Positions 10,261 through 19,933 of a DNA stretch of 64,000 nucleotides are shown piece by piece. The stretch covers positions 2,666,001-2,730,000 of the forward strand of contig NZ_CP032702.1 in assembly GCF_007833795.1 (NCBI RefSeq), written 5' to 3'. Position numbers and translations under genes: made by a program. Origin of the DNA: Candidatus Pantoea soli (GTDB lineage: Bacteria; Pseudomonadota; Gammaproteobacteria; Enterobacterales; Enterobacteriaceae). Position 1 is the stretch's first letter; each line of letters starts with the position of its first letter. Below the pieces are notes generated by a model. It was not told the DNA's origin. It made no database searches and saw only the letters and a list, made by a program, of their open reading frames with translations.

Positions 10261-11139
10261 TTATCGCAGACCCGCTTTGATCAGTGCCTGCGCGGTTTTC
10301 GCCTGACCGGCTTCGGTCAGCGGCGTCATCGGCAAGCGCAGCGTGTCATCCGCGATTAATCCTAGCTGTTTTGCGGCCCATTTCACCGGGATAGGATTCG
10401 GTTCACAGAAAAGCGTCTGGTGCAGGTGCATCAGACGCTGATTCAGGCGACGCGCCTCGGCGAAGTTGCCCGCTTTAGCCAGCGCACAAAGTTCTGCCAT
10501 TTCACGTGCTGCCACGTTGGCTGTCACAGAGATGACGCCTTTGCTGCCCAGCTGCATGGCGTCCAGTGCGGTCGCGTCATCGCCGCTGACAATAATGAAC
10601 GCATCACCAGCCAGCTGTTGGATCTGTGAAATCCGCGATAAGTTCCCGGTGGCTTCTTTGATTCCGATAATATTTTTAATTTCAGCCAAGCGGGCAACGG
10701 TTTCTGGCAGCATGTCGCAGCCGGTGCGTGACGGGACGTTGTACAGCATCTGCGGCAGGTCAGTGCTCTCTGCGATCGCTTTAAAGTGCTGGTACAGGCC
10801 TTCCTGCGTCGGGCGGTTATAGTAAGGCGTAACGGTAAGGCAGCCGACCACGCCGGTGCCGGTGAAGCGTTTTGTCAGAGAGATACCTTCGGCGGTTGCA
10901 TTGGCACCGGTTCCGGCAATCACCGGAATGCGGCCATCGGCCAGCTCGAGGGTTTGCATCACCACATCACCATGCTCTTCATGGCTGAGAGTCGCGGATT
11001 CGCCGGTGGTGCCAACAGAAACAATCGCCGCTGTGCCGCTGGCGACATGATAATCAATCAGTTTTTTCAGACTTGCGCGGCAGACATCACCTTTTTCATT
11101 CAAAGGCGTAATGAGCGCAACAATACTTCCGGTGAACAT
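10261..11139 (-). CDS. dapA: 4-hydroxy-tetrahydrodipicolinate synthase DapA
   Basis: Condenses pyruvate with aspartate semialdehyde, the first committed step of diaminopimelate and lysine synthesis; feedback inhibited by lysine. 292 residues, the E. coli length. Seen: GTTGESATL, the tyrosine of LYNVPSRTG, the Schiff-base lysine in GIKEATGN, and the VSGDD active-site loop. ATG at 11139 lies behind GAGGGGATAGCCC. First gene of the dapA-bamC unit, divergent from gcvR. Confidence 0.97.
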   Translation of the reverse strand: MFTGSIVALITPLNEKGDVCRASLKKLIDYHVASGTAAIVSVGTTGESATLSHEEHGDVVMQTLELADGRIPVIAGTGANATAEGISLTKRFTGTGVVGCLTVTPYYNRPTQEGLYQHFKAIAESTDLPQMLYNVPSRTGCDMLPETVARLAEIKNIIGIKEATGNLSRISQIQQLAGDAFIIVSGDDATALDAMQLGSKGVISVTANVAAREMAELCALAKAGNFAEARRLNQRLMHLHQTLFCEPNPIPVKWAAKQLGLIADDTLRLPMTPLTEAGQAKTAQALIKAGLR

Positions 11140-11282
11140 GGGCTATCCCCTCGACAAACAAGTGCCTCATGTTACGTTTTACCCCGAAAGAAAAGCAAGC
11201 GAGCCACGCCATAACCGCGCTTGTCAGCAGTTTTTTTTATGTTTACCTTATGGTTATTAGCGAACGTACAGGAAGAGTCATT

Positions 11283-11849
11283 TTGCCGCAGTCACAGCCG
11301 CACCATCTGGTGATCACCGCGTTAGGCGTTGATCGTCCGGGTATCGTCAATACCATTACCCGCCACGTCAGCAGCTGCGGTTGCAATATAGAAGACAGCC
11401 GTCTGGCCATGCTCGGTGATGAGTTCACCTTTATTATGCTGCTCTCCGGCAGCTGGAACGCCATCACCCTGATTGAATCGACGCTTCCGATGAAAGGCGC
11501 CGAGCTGGAACTGCTGATTGTCATGAAGCGGACCAACGCGCGCGCCACCCCGCCGATGCCGGCCACCGTGCGTGTCCAGGTCGAGGTGCCGGATTCACCG
11601 CATATCATCGAACGCTTCACCGATCTGTTCGACAAACATCAGATGAATATCGCCGAGCTGGTGTCGCGCATTCAGCCAGCCCAGGATAATGCGCCACCGG
11701 TGCTCTATATTCAGATGACGGCGCACAGTCCGGCCAGCCGGGCCAGCGCACCGATTGAGCAGGCCTTCAATCAGCTGTGTGAAGAACTGCATGCACAAGG
11801 CTCAATTCACCTCTATAGTGTCACCGACGCTGCCGACAGCGCCGTGTAA
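11283..11849 (+). CDS. gcvR: Glycine cleavage system transcriptional repressor GcvR (TTG start)
   Basis: Two ACT domains: HHLVITALGVDRPGIVNTITRH and the second after DSPHIIERFTDLFD. GcvR binds glycine and the activator GcvA, blocking activation of gcvTHP. I set the start at TTG 11283: AGGAAGAG lies 5 bases upstream, and the resulting 188 residues align with the 190-residue E. coli protein from its first amino acids. Upstream in-frame ATGs (11169, 11250) would add 38 or fewer residues with no family match. Divergent from dapA. Confidence 0.93.
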   Translation: MPQSQPHHLVITALGVDRPGIVNTITRHVSSCGCNIEDSRLAMLGDEFTFIMLLSGSWNAITLIESTLPMKGAELELLIVMKRTNARATPPMPATVRVQVEVPDSPHIIERFTDLFDKHQMNIAELVSRIQPAQDNAPPVLYIQMTAHSPASRASAPIEQAFNQLCEELHAQGSIHLYSVTDAADSAV

Positions 11850-11925
11850 ATCAGGCTCCGGGTTATTTCGCCACACACTCTGCCCTGCGGCATACCGTGT
11901 AGTGAAATACCCCAGAGGTAAACCT

Positions 11926-11940
11926 CCGGCGCTGCGCCGG
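11926..11940 (+). terminator. GC-rich hairpin downstream of gcvR
   Basis: CCGGCGC and GCGCCGG arms around a single T, followed by GCGTCTTA. Lies between gcvR and bcp. Short loop and weak T-run make terminator function uncertain. Confidence 0.3.
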
Positions 11941-11980
11941 GCGTCTTACCCACAGCATGAAGAAAAAATGGAGAGTTGTG

Positions 11981-12448
11981 ATGAATCCACTGAAAGCCGG
12001 TGATACCGCACCGAAATTTAGCTTGCCCGATCAGGATGGCGAACAAGTAAATTTGGCCGACTTCCAGGGACAGCGCGTTCTGGTCTATTTCTACCCGAAA
12101 GCCATGACGCCAGGCTGCACCACGCAGGCCTGCGGCCTGCGCGACAACATGGACGAGTTGAAAAAAGCGGGCGTGGAAGTGCTGGGCATCAGCACCGACA
12201 AGCCAGAAAAACTGTCCCGCTTTGTCGAAAAAGAGTTACTCAACTTCACCCTGCTGTCTGATGAGGATCATCAGGTTTGCGAACAGTTTGGTGTCTGGGG
12301 CGAGAAAACCTTCATGGGCAAGACCTATGATGGCATTCACCGCATCAGCTTCCTGATTGGCAGCGACGGCAAAGTCGAGAAAGTGTTCGACGATTTCAAA
12401 ACCGCCAACCACCATGACATTGTGCTGGATTACCTGAAGTCGGCCTGA
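11981..12448 (+). CDS. bcp: Thioredoxin-dependent thiol peroxidase Bcp
   Basis: Atypical 2-Cys peroxiredoxin (PrxQ/BCP) that reduces hydrogen and organic peroxides with thioredoxin electrons. 155 residues. Peroxidatic C46 in AMTPGCTTQAC and resolving C51 five residues later, as in E. coli. ATG at 11981 lies behind GGAGAGTTGTG; eight in-frame upstream codons contain a further ATG but the family begins MNPLKAGD. Follows gcvR by 131 bases. Confidence 0.97.
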   Translation: MNPLKAGDTAPKFSLPDQDGEQVNLADFQGQRVLVYFYPKAMTPGCTTQACGLRDNMDELKKAGVEVLGISTDKPEKLSRFVEKELLNFTLLSDEDHQVCEQFGVWGEKTFMGKTYDGIHRISFLIGSDGKVEKVFDDFKTANHHDIVLDYLKSA

Positions 12449-12495
12449 TCGGCCGCTTTTCCGGCTTGCATCCTTTCAGCACGTCTTTCCTGCAG

Positions 12496-12515
12496 GGCGG
12501 CCCGGCCGGGCCGCC
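12496..12515. terminator. Perfect inverted repeat between convergent bcp and the diguanylate cyclase gene
   Basis: Eight-bp arms GGCGGCCC / GGGCCGCC around GGCC, 8 bases from the end of the minus-strand gene. No T-run on either strand; acts, if at all, as a bidirectional terminator. Confidence 0.45.
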
Positions 12516-12523
12516 TGTGAACC

Positions 12524-14116
12524 TCAGCGCGTAATGCTGCTGACCAGCGCATCCTGACCGGCAATCATCACGCAGTTACGCCCGGCGTTCTTCGCCTGAT
12601 ACAGCGCCGCATCGGCCTGCTTCAGGCTGCGATCCTGATCGCCCTGCCCCGGTGCCCAGTGGGCGATGCCGGCGGATAACGTGATGCGCCCGACCGGATC
12701 GATCCAGCTCTCTGCAATGCTGGTGCGCACCCGCTCAGCAATCACGCGCGCCTCTTCCGTTGGCGTGGCGGGCAGCAGCATTAAAAACTCTTCGCCACCG
12801 TTGCGGCACACCACGTCGGTCTGCCGCGCACTGAGACGCAGCGTGTGCGCCACCTGCCTGATAACCTCGTCACCGACATCATGACCGAAGTTGTCATTGA
12901 CCTGTTTAAAGTGGTCAATATCCAGCGCCAGTACGGTAAACGGCTGCTGCATGGTGTCAAAGTAGTCGAGCACCGCGCTCAGCCCGCGGCGGTTCAGCAG
13001 ACCGGTCATCGGATCGCTCTGCACCTCAGATTTCAGCCGGCCAATTTTATCCTGCACCACGCCGATGCCGGTCAGCAGCGCGCGCTTGACCTGCGCCGCC
13101 TCGAAGTACCAGGCGCGGATGCCGCCGATTTCACCGGAGACCGCCTGCGAATCCATCTCGCTGGCCCGGCGCGCCAGCTGCCAAAGCGGTAACGCGATCA
13201 GCCGCGCCAGAATCACCGCCACCAGCAGCGTCAGCAGGGCAAAAGGCACCGAGTTTTTCAGCACCTTCAGCAGCAGGCCGGAGAGCGGCGCCAGCGTGAC
13301 GTCGGTGGGCTTCAGCGCCACCACCATCCAGCCGGTGGTCGGCACAATGGCATAGCCGGCCAGCTTTTGCGTTCCCTCTTCATTCAGCTGCACTTCACCG
13401 TTGATGTTTTCCTCGCGCTCGCGGTCGCTGACAATCGCCGGCACGCTTTTACCAATCAGCTGGCTGTTCTGGTGATACAGCACCTGGTTATTGCGGTCGA
13501 GCACAAACACGTGCGTTCCGTCACGGTAATACTGTTCGCCCAGCAGCGCGTTAAGAATACTTTTCTTTTTCAAATAGATGGTACCGCCCACGTAGCCGAG
13601 ATAACGCCCTTCATTGCTCCAGACAGGCCAGGAGACAAAGATGATCAGGTTATTGGCGGCTGAAACCGTGGGTTTACTGACCAGCGGCTGGCGCAACGCC
13701 AGCGCCTCGCGGGAAGCCTGGCTGGTGAGCTGCATGCCTTTCAGCATCAGCGATTCCGGCGAGATAGCCTTTACGATGCCATTGGCATCCACCACCGCCA
13801 CCGAGTTAAAACTGCTGGTCTGTTCGCGCAGGCGGTTGACCTCCTGCTGCGCCAGCGTCTCATCATCAAAATTTTTGCCCAGCTGATTGGCGCTGTAATG
13901 CAGCTGCGACTGGGCCAGCTGAAAGAAGACTTCGGTGGTAGAGGCCAGTTTGGTGGCATAGGCACGATTGGCGGCAAGCGTGCTTTCGATCAGGACCATA
14001 CGCTGCACGCGCCAGGTGGCGTAAAGCGTATTGGCCAGCGTAATGACAATGCTGGTGATTGCTAACAGCGCAATCAATGTCCGCAGGTCGGTTTTGGGCC
14101 GGATGCGTCTTAACAT
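12524..14116 (-). CDS. Membrane-anchored sensor diguanylate cyclase (GGDEF)
   Basis: 530 residues. TM1 at about 12-34, a periplasmic sensing region of roughly 230 residues resembling a dCache/double-PAS domain, TM2 (VPFALLTLLVAVILARLIALP), then a catalytic GGDEF domain with DPMTGLLNRR and GGEEF at 440-444. The inhibitory I-site RQTD (431-434) stands exactly five residues before GGEEF, so product inhibition should be intact. It should make c-di-GMP in response to an extracytoplasmic ligand. No EAL domain. It is a lone gene that occupies, with its neighbours, the place of hyf-perM in E. coli. The start has only a weak binding site. No named orthologue recognised. Confidence 0.9.
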   Translation of the reverse strand: MLRRIRPKTDLRTLIALLAITSIVITLANTLYATWRVQRMVLIESTLAANRAYATKLASTTEVFFQLAQSQLHYSANQLGKNFDDETLAQQEVNRLREQTSSFNSVAVVDANGIVKAISPESLMLKGMQLTSQASREALALRQPLVSKPTVSAANNLIIFVSWPVWSNEGRYLGYVGGTIYLKKKSILNALLGEQYYRDGTHVFVLDRNNQVLYHQNSQLIGKSVPAIVSDREREENINGEVQLNEEGTQKLAGYAIVPTTGWMVVALKPTDVTLAPLSGLLLKVLKNSVPFALLTLLVAVILARLIALPLWQLARRASEMDSQAVSGEIGGIRAWYFEAAQVKRALLTGIGVVQDKIGRLKSEVQSDPMTGLLNRRGLSAVLDYFDTMQQPFTVLALDIDHFKQVNDNFGHDVGDEVIRQVAHTLRLSARQTDVVCRNGGEEFLMLLPATPTEEARVIAERVRTSIAESWIDPVGRITLSAGIAHWAPGQGDQDRSLKQADAALYQAKNAGRNCVMIAGQDALVSSITR

Positions 14117-14281
14117 GACGCTGGCGCCCGGGGGAGTAAATTCATCATTTGCGTGCCTGACACTGTTTTTATAATGGGATCGACTTATCCTGGTGAGGGA
14201 ACGGACAAGTGTACACCGCTAAAACAAATTCAGCACGAATCATCCTGTCAGACACGCGAAGTTTATGCATTACCGCTGGCG

Positions 14282-15112
14282 CTAATCAATCAGCCCGCCG
14301 GCATCGTAAAATGGCCAGGGCCCGGGATGCTCGCCAATGGCACACAGGTGCGTGGTCATGCCCTGACGCGGATGCCAGCGATGCAGCAGAAAGCCTGGCG
14401 GCTCCAGCACAAAATGGGCCGGACCGTTTTCACTGAGGTCAAACGCCACCTGATGCGAGACCCCTGGCGCCACGCAGGCCAGCGTGCCGGCAAAGCGCGC
14501 CTGCACTGAGCGGTGCAGATGTCCGCTCAGCACCCGCTCCACCTGCGGGTGACGATGCAGTACCGCCGCCAGCGCGTCGGGATTGCGCAGCGGCTGCTGA
14601 TCCATATGCCCGATACCGCTGAGAAACGGCGGATGATGCAGCATCACCAGCGTGGGCAACTGCGGCTCCCGCTGCAGCTGCTGGTCCAGCCACTGCAGCT
14701 GATCCTCATCGACAAAGCCCCACGGCTGCTGCGGCACGCTGGAGTCCAGCGCCAGCAGCTGCACATCGTTCACACGCTGTTGCCAGTGCAGCGTCTCGCC
14801 GCCCTGCAGATAAAGGTGATCGGGAAACGCCGCACGCAACTGCTGACGGTCATCATGATTGCCGGGCATCAGCAGCCAGGGTAACCGGAGCGCCTGCAGC
14901 GTCTGGCGCAGCGTCTGGTAGGCTTCCGCCGTACCGAAATCAACCAGATCGCCGGTGATCACCACGGCGTGCGGGCGCGGCACCAGCCGGTTCAGCGTCT
15001 CAATCACTCGCTGCAGCGCCGCGCGGGTATCCACTTTTTTATACGATAAACGACCAGCGGCCTTGATGTGTAAATCACTGATTTGCGCAATCAACGTCAG
15101 GGTATGAGACAC
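14282..15112 (-). CDS. GpdQ-like calcineurin-family phosphodiesterase of an ABC-importer operon
   Basis: 276 residues, the size of GpdQ glycerophosphodiesterase from Klebsiella/Enterobacter. All binuclear-metal motifs are present: D13-x-H15, GD55, GNH86D, H159-H160 and GH198LH200. The C-terminal GPWPFYDAG also resembles GpdQ. I chose GTG at 15112 because GAGGAG lies 6 bases upstream. It begins 10 bases after the ABC ATPase stop, as the last gene of the six-gene operon. The likely role, cutting an imported phosphodiester (for instance a glycerophosphodiester) in the cytoplasm, is inference; there is no signal peptide. CpdA-type cAMP phosphodiesterase is an alternative. Confidence 0.8.
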   Translation of the reverse strand: MSHTLTLIAQISDLHIKAAGRLSYKKVDTRAALQRVIETLNRLVPRPHAVVITGDLVDFGTAEAYQTLRQTLQALRLPWLLMPGNHDDRQQLRAAFPDHLYLQGGETLHWQQRVNDVQLLALDSSVPQQPWGFVDEDQLQWLDQQLQREPQLPTLVMLHHPPFLSGIGHMDQQPLRNPDALAAVLHRHPQVERVLSGHLHRSVQARFAGTLACVAPGVSHQVAFDLSENGPAHFVLEPPGFLLHRWHPRQGMTTHLCAIGEHPGPWPFYDAGGLID

Positions 15113-15122
15113 ACAGCACTCC

Positions 15123-16108
<986 letters not shown>

Positions 16109-16112
<4 letters not shown>

Positions 16113-16921
16113 GCTGCCTCCTTTTCTGAGCGCAGCATGGCGCGGTTAAGCCAGTGATTCACCGCGTTCAGCATCAGCAGCAGCGGCAGAATCAGCAAAA
16201 TGAAGATCAGGGTATACGCCGAGCCAATTTCAAGACGCATGGAGGCATAGCTGTCCGCCAGTCCAACCGGCAGCGTTTTTGTCAGCGGCGTGTGCAGCAT
16301 CCAGGTAATATTGAATTCCCCTACCGACAGCGTGACCACCATAAAGGCCCCGGCCAGAATGCCATTGCGGCAGTTGGGCACCACCACAGTGAAAAAACGC
16401 TGCCACGGGCTGGCGCCCAGGCTGGCCGCGGCCTCTTCCAGCCGCGGCATCTCCACGGCCTGCATCACCGCCAGCACCGGCCGCAGCATAAAAGGCAGGG
16501 TAAACAGGACATGGCCAATCAGGATAAACAGCCAGCTGTCACGCAAAGCGGAAAACTGTCCGTACAGCAGAATGATGCCAAGTGCGGTCGCCAGCCCCGG
16601 CAGCGCGACCGGCAGCATCAGGCACTCTTCAATGCGCGCCGCCCAGCGTCCGGGCGCTTTCAGCAGGCCCCAGGCGGCGGGAACGCCGGTCACCAGCGTG
16701 ACCAGCAGGCAACACAGCGCAATCAGCAGTGACAGCCAGAACGTCCCGGCATACATCTGCCAGACCTGCGCTACCCACTGCAGCGTCAGGCCGCTGCGCA
16801 CACCGGTAAAATAGTTTTGGGTGACACCGGCCAGCATCGACATCACCACCGGCACAATCATAAACAGTGCTGTCAGTGCGGTCACCAGTAACTGCAGGCT
16901 GAACAATCCGCGTCGCTTCAT
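16109..16921 (-). CDS. ABC importer inner-membrane permease (second subunit)
   Basis: 270 residues, about six transmembrane helices, with the EAA loop EEAAASLGASPWQRFFTVVVPNCRNGI that docks with the ATPase. Binding-protein-dependent transport family (PotC/PhnV-like). ATG at 16921 overlaps the upstream permease stop (ATGA). A longer in-frame reading exists upstream but is a frame shadow of the first permease. Confidence 0.9.
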
Positions 16922-17775
16922 GCCGCCTCCCGGTATGCCAGAGCGCGAGCCAGCATCAGCGCCAGCCATGCCACGCCGCCCATCACCACGGAGAGCGCCG
17001 CCGCCGTGGCAAAATTGGCATAGTTGGTAAATTCGCCGTAGATGGTCAGCGGCAGCACCGCCAGGTCGGTGCCGAGGGTAAAGGCAGTACCAAAGGCCCC
17101 CATGCTGGTGGCAAAACAGAGCGCACCGGTTGAGAGCAGTGCTGGCTGCAGCCCAGGCACAATCACATCCCAGGTGATGCGCCACTGGCTGGCCCCCAGC
17201 GAGCGCGCCGCCTCTTCCAGCGAACGGTCGAGTTTTTCACTCGCCACCACCAGCGTGACAATCGCACGCGGCAGAGAGAAGTAAAGGTAGCCAATAAACA
17301 GGCCACTGAGCGAATAGGCCAGCGTCCAGCGTTCGTGCAACACGCTCAGGCTGAACTGTGCCAGCAGCCCCTGCCGTCCCGCCAGCATCACCACCAGAAA
17401 CCCTACCACCACACCGGGAAACGCCAGCGGAAAGGTCAGCAGCGCCAGCAGAACGCCGCGCCCGGCAAAGCGCTGCCGGGCGAGAAAACAGCCTACCACC
17501 GCCGCGATCAGCAGGGTGCAGAGCGTCACAGCCAGCGAGAGCAGCACGGTATTCAGCAGGCTGAGCAGGTAGTGAGGTTGTGTCACCACCGTCCAGTAAC
17601 CGCTGTGCTGCGTGCTGCGATCGTTTTGCAGGCCAATTTGCAGCAGACGGGCAAACGGCAGCAGCCAGAAGGCGCAGAAGAACAGCAGCGCAGGCAGCGT
17701 GAGCCACAGCCATCGCCCCTGCGGTAGCCGGCGCGCCTGGCGCTGCGCGACCGCCAGCGTGGTGGTCATGACCAT
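16918..17775 (-). CDS. ABC importer inner-membrane permease (first subunit)
   Basis: 285 residues with about six transmembrane helices and the EAA motif EEAARSLGASQWRITWDVIVPGLQPAL. PotB/PhnU-like. The start ATG at 17775 shares a base with the binding-protein stop (TGATG); a second in-frame ATG is two codons on. Confidence 0.9.
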   Translation of the reverse strand: MVMTTTLAVAQRQARRLPQGRWLWLTLPALLFFCAFWLLPFARLLQIGLQNDRSTQHSGYWTVVTQPHYLLSLLNTVLLSLAVTLCTLLIAAVVGCFLARQRFAGRGVLLALLTFPLAFPGVVVGFLVVMLAGRQGLLAQFSLSVLHERWTLAYSLSGLFIGYLYFSLPRAIVTLVVASEKLDRSLEEAARSLGASQWRITWDVIVPGLQPALLSTGALCFATSMGAFGTAFTLGTDLAVLPLTIYGEFTNYANFATAAALSVVMGGVAWLALMLARALAYREAA

Positions 17776-18800
17776 CAGTGCATCTCACTCAGATAGCGGG
17801 CAGAGAACCCTTTTTGCGCAGCGGCCATCTGCTGATAATCCACGGTCTGCGCCCGCGCATAGTCACTGTCCGGCAGAAAATGTTGCTTCGCTTCTGCAGA
17901 CATCGCCGATGTGCGCACCGGGCGCAGGAAAGCATTCGCCCAGATGGCCTGCCCTTTGTCTGACAGCACATAGTCAATCACTTTTTTACCGCTGGCTTCA
18001 TGCGGCGCGTGTTTCACCAGGCTGATCACATACGGCACCGTCACCGTTCCCTCTTTCGGGATCACAAAAGCGACGTTGGCATGATCTTTATATCGGGCAC
18101 GGTAGGCGTTGAAGTCATAGTCGAGCAGAATCGGGATCTCACCTGAAAGCACGCGCGCATAGGCCGTTTGTTTGGGAACCACCGGCTGGTTGGCCTGCAG
18201 CTTTTTAAACCAGCTGAGTGCGGGCGTGAAGTCCTGCATATTACCGCCTTTGGCCTGATTCACCGCCACCGCCGCCACATAGCCTGCAAAAGCGCTGGCC
18301 GGATCCAGATACCCGATCAGCCCTTTGTACTCCGGCTTCAGCAGGTCATCCCACGATTGCGGCACCGGCACACCGCCCAGCGCGTCGACATTCACCATGA
18401 AACCCAGCGTACCGGAGTGCAGCGCCACCCATTTTCCGTCAGGATCTTTCATGGCGGCCGGAATCTGCGCCCAGTTTGCTGGCCTGTAGCCCGTGACGAC
18501 ACCAGCCTGTTCCGCCTGAATGCCAAAACTGACGCCGTAATACACCACGTCAGCCACCGGATTGCCCTGTTCCGCCACCAGCTGCGCCAGCGCCTGGCCG
18601 GAGTTTTTGTTGTCCTGCGGCACGCGGATGCCGGTGTCTCTGGCAATGGCATTCAGCTGGTTGCCCCAGTCGGCCCACTCCGGCGGGCAGTTATAGCAGA
18701 TGGCGGTATTATCCGCCGCCTGCGCCAGCAGACTCCACAGTGAACCGGCCGTCAGCACGAACGCACCGGCAACGATCTTGATTTTTTTACGCAGTTTCAT
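17775..18800 (-). CDS. ABC importer periplasmic substrate-binding protein
   Basis: 341 residues. Signal peptide MKLRKKIKIVAGAFVLTAGS...LLAQA with cleavage near AQA-AD, then a class II binding-protein fold related to iron/putrescine/2-aminoethylphosphonate binders (extracellular solute-binding family 1/6). TAICYNCPPEWADW begins the mature protein and carries two cysteines near the N-terminus. The substrate cannot be read from sequence; the co-encoded GpdQ-like phosphodiesterase suggests a phosphodiester or phosphonate. ATG at 18800 lies behind AGGAAA, and the gene overlaps the end of the LacI-type regulator by 14 bases. Confidence 0.88.
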   Translation of the reverse strand: MKLRKKIKIVAGAFVLTAGSLWSLLAQAADNTAICYNCPPEWADWGNQLNAIARDTGIRVPQDNKNSGQALAQLVAEQGNPVADVVYYGVSFGIQAEQAGVVTGYRPANWAQIPAAMKDPDGKWVALHSGTLGFMVNVDALGGVPVPQSWDDLLKPEYKGLIGYLDPASAFAGYVAAVAVNQAKGGNMQDFTPALSWFKKLQANQPVVPKQTAYARVLSGEIPILLDYDFNAYRARYKDHANVAFVIPKEGTVTVPYVISLVKHAPHEASGKKVIDYVLSDKGQAIWANAFLRPVRTSAMSAEAKQHFLPDSDYARAQTVDYQQMAAAQKGFSARYLSEMH

Positions 18801-19809
18801 GAGGGTTTCCTGGTGTGGCAATAAAAGCGGGGGCTGCAATACTCGCGCCGTTCCGCAACTGATGAGGCAGCACGCGGAGGCCGCGGCTGACAGGGTGTAA
18901 CAGCATCTCTATCGCGTGATGACCAAGCTCGCCGGCGGGTTGTGCCACGCTGGCCAGCGAGGGCGCCAGCCGGGTGCCTATATCAATGCCATCAAATCCC
19001 ATGATCGAAAGCTGCTGCGGCACCGCTACGCCAGCGCGCGCCGCATCGCCCATCAGGCTGATGGCCAGCAAATCATTGGTACAAATCACCGCGGTTAACG
19101 GCGTCGCGCCTTGCAGCAGCGGAGCCAGCCGGTCAAAACACGCCGCCGTATGGCTGGCCATTTCAATCACCGGCAGCGGCGGGGTAGCCGCCTGCTGCAG
19201 GGCATCGCAGTAGCCCTGATAGCGCAGGCGCGCACGGTCGGATTGCAGCATAGGGCCGGCGACCATCGCGATCTGCCGGTGCCCCAATGTCAGCAGCTGC
19301 TGCGTGGCTTCACGCATCGCCGCACGGTTATCCACGCAGACGGCAGGCCAGGATGCCTGCTGCGGCACATTATGCGCCAGCACGAAGGGCAGCGCGGCCT
19401 CCTCCAGCGTCGGCAGCACTGCGCTGTTATCCGCATCCGCCACGGTCAGCACCAGGCCAGCCACGCGCTGACGCAGCATGTGCTCAACGATGGCCGCTTC
19501 GCGCTCCGGCTGGTAATCGCTGGTGGCCACCAGCAGGCCATAGCCGGCATCGCGTGCCCGGCGCTCCATAGCCTGCAGCTGAAGAGAGAAAACCGGGTTG
19601 AGCAGCGAAGGCAACAGCACACCAAACGTGGTGGAGTGTTGGGTACGTAACTGACGGGCAATGTGATTAGGGCGAAAGCCGAGCTGTGCCGAAGCCGCCA
19701 GGACTTTTTCCAGCGTATCCGGACGTAGCAGTTGCGGATCGGAGAAAGCCCGGGCGGCGGTAGCGCGTGAAACGCCCGCCAGCTTTGCTACCGTCAGTAA
19801 ATCAGACAT
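18787..19809 (-). CDS. LacI-family transcriptional regulator of the ABC/phosphodiesterase operon
   Basis: 340 residues. The N-terminal helix-turn-helix LLTVAKLAGVSRATAARAFSDP and hinge helix are typical of LacI/GalR, followed by a periplasmic-binding-like effector domain (FGVLLPSLLNPVFS, VICTNDLLAI, IMGFDGIDIG). The first HTH residues diverge from the usual TIKDVA, and the usual AxxVSxxTVSRVLN reads VSRATAARAF. ATG at 19809 follows GAGGCGAAA; upstream in-frame ATG has less support. First gene of the operon, with a palindromic site 18 bases upstream of its start, so autoregulation is likely. Confidence 0.9.
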   Translation of the reverse strand: MSDLLTVAKLAGVSRATAARAFSDPQLLRPDTLEKVLAASAQLGFRPNHIARQLRTQHSTTFGVLLPSLLNPVFSLQLQAMERRARDAGYGLLVATSDYQPEREAAIVEHMLRQRVAGLVLTVADADNSAVLPTLEEAALPFVLAHNVPQQASWPAVCVDNRAAMREATQQLLTLGHRQIAMVAGPMLQSDRARLRYQGYCDALQQAATPPLPVIEMASHTAACFDRLAPLLQGATPLTAVICTNDLLAISLMGDAARAGVAVPQQLSIMGFDGIDIGTRLAPSLASVAQPAGELGHHAIEMLLHPVSRGLRVLPHQLRNGASIAAPAFIATPGNPHETA

Positions 19810-19826
19810 TTTCGCCTCGTTAAGTA

Positions 19827-19848
19827 CCAGTGAGATCGATCTCATTGG
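19827..19848. promoter_or_regulatory. Palindromic operator for the LacI-type regulator
   Basis: A 22-bp inverted repeat with one mismatched pair, whose core TGAGATCGATCTCA (19831-19844) is a perfect 14-bp palindrome with the central CG typical of LacI-family operators. It stands immediately upstream of the regulator gene. A TTGTCA hexamer on the minus strand at about 19870 may be the -35 element; no strong -10 was seen. Confidence 0.75.
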
Positions 19849-19903
19849 CGCTTAAACTAGCGGCGAACTGTGACAACCACATCGCGAAAACATGACGGGG
19901 AAG

Positions 19904-19927
19904 TGACAGCAGCAGAGGCTGCTGTCA
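19904..19927 (-). terminator. Hairpin after the DsrE-like gene pair
   Basis: Perfect 10-bp stem TGACAGCAGC / GCTGCTGTCA around AGAG, beginning 7 bases past the stop of the second DsrE-like gene. No T-run follows on the minus strand, so termination is inferred from position. Confidence 0.5.
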
Positions 19928-19933
19928 GCGGAA

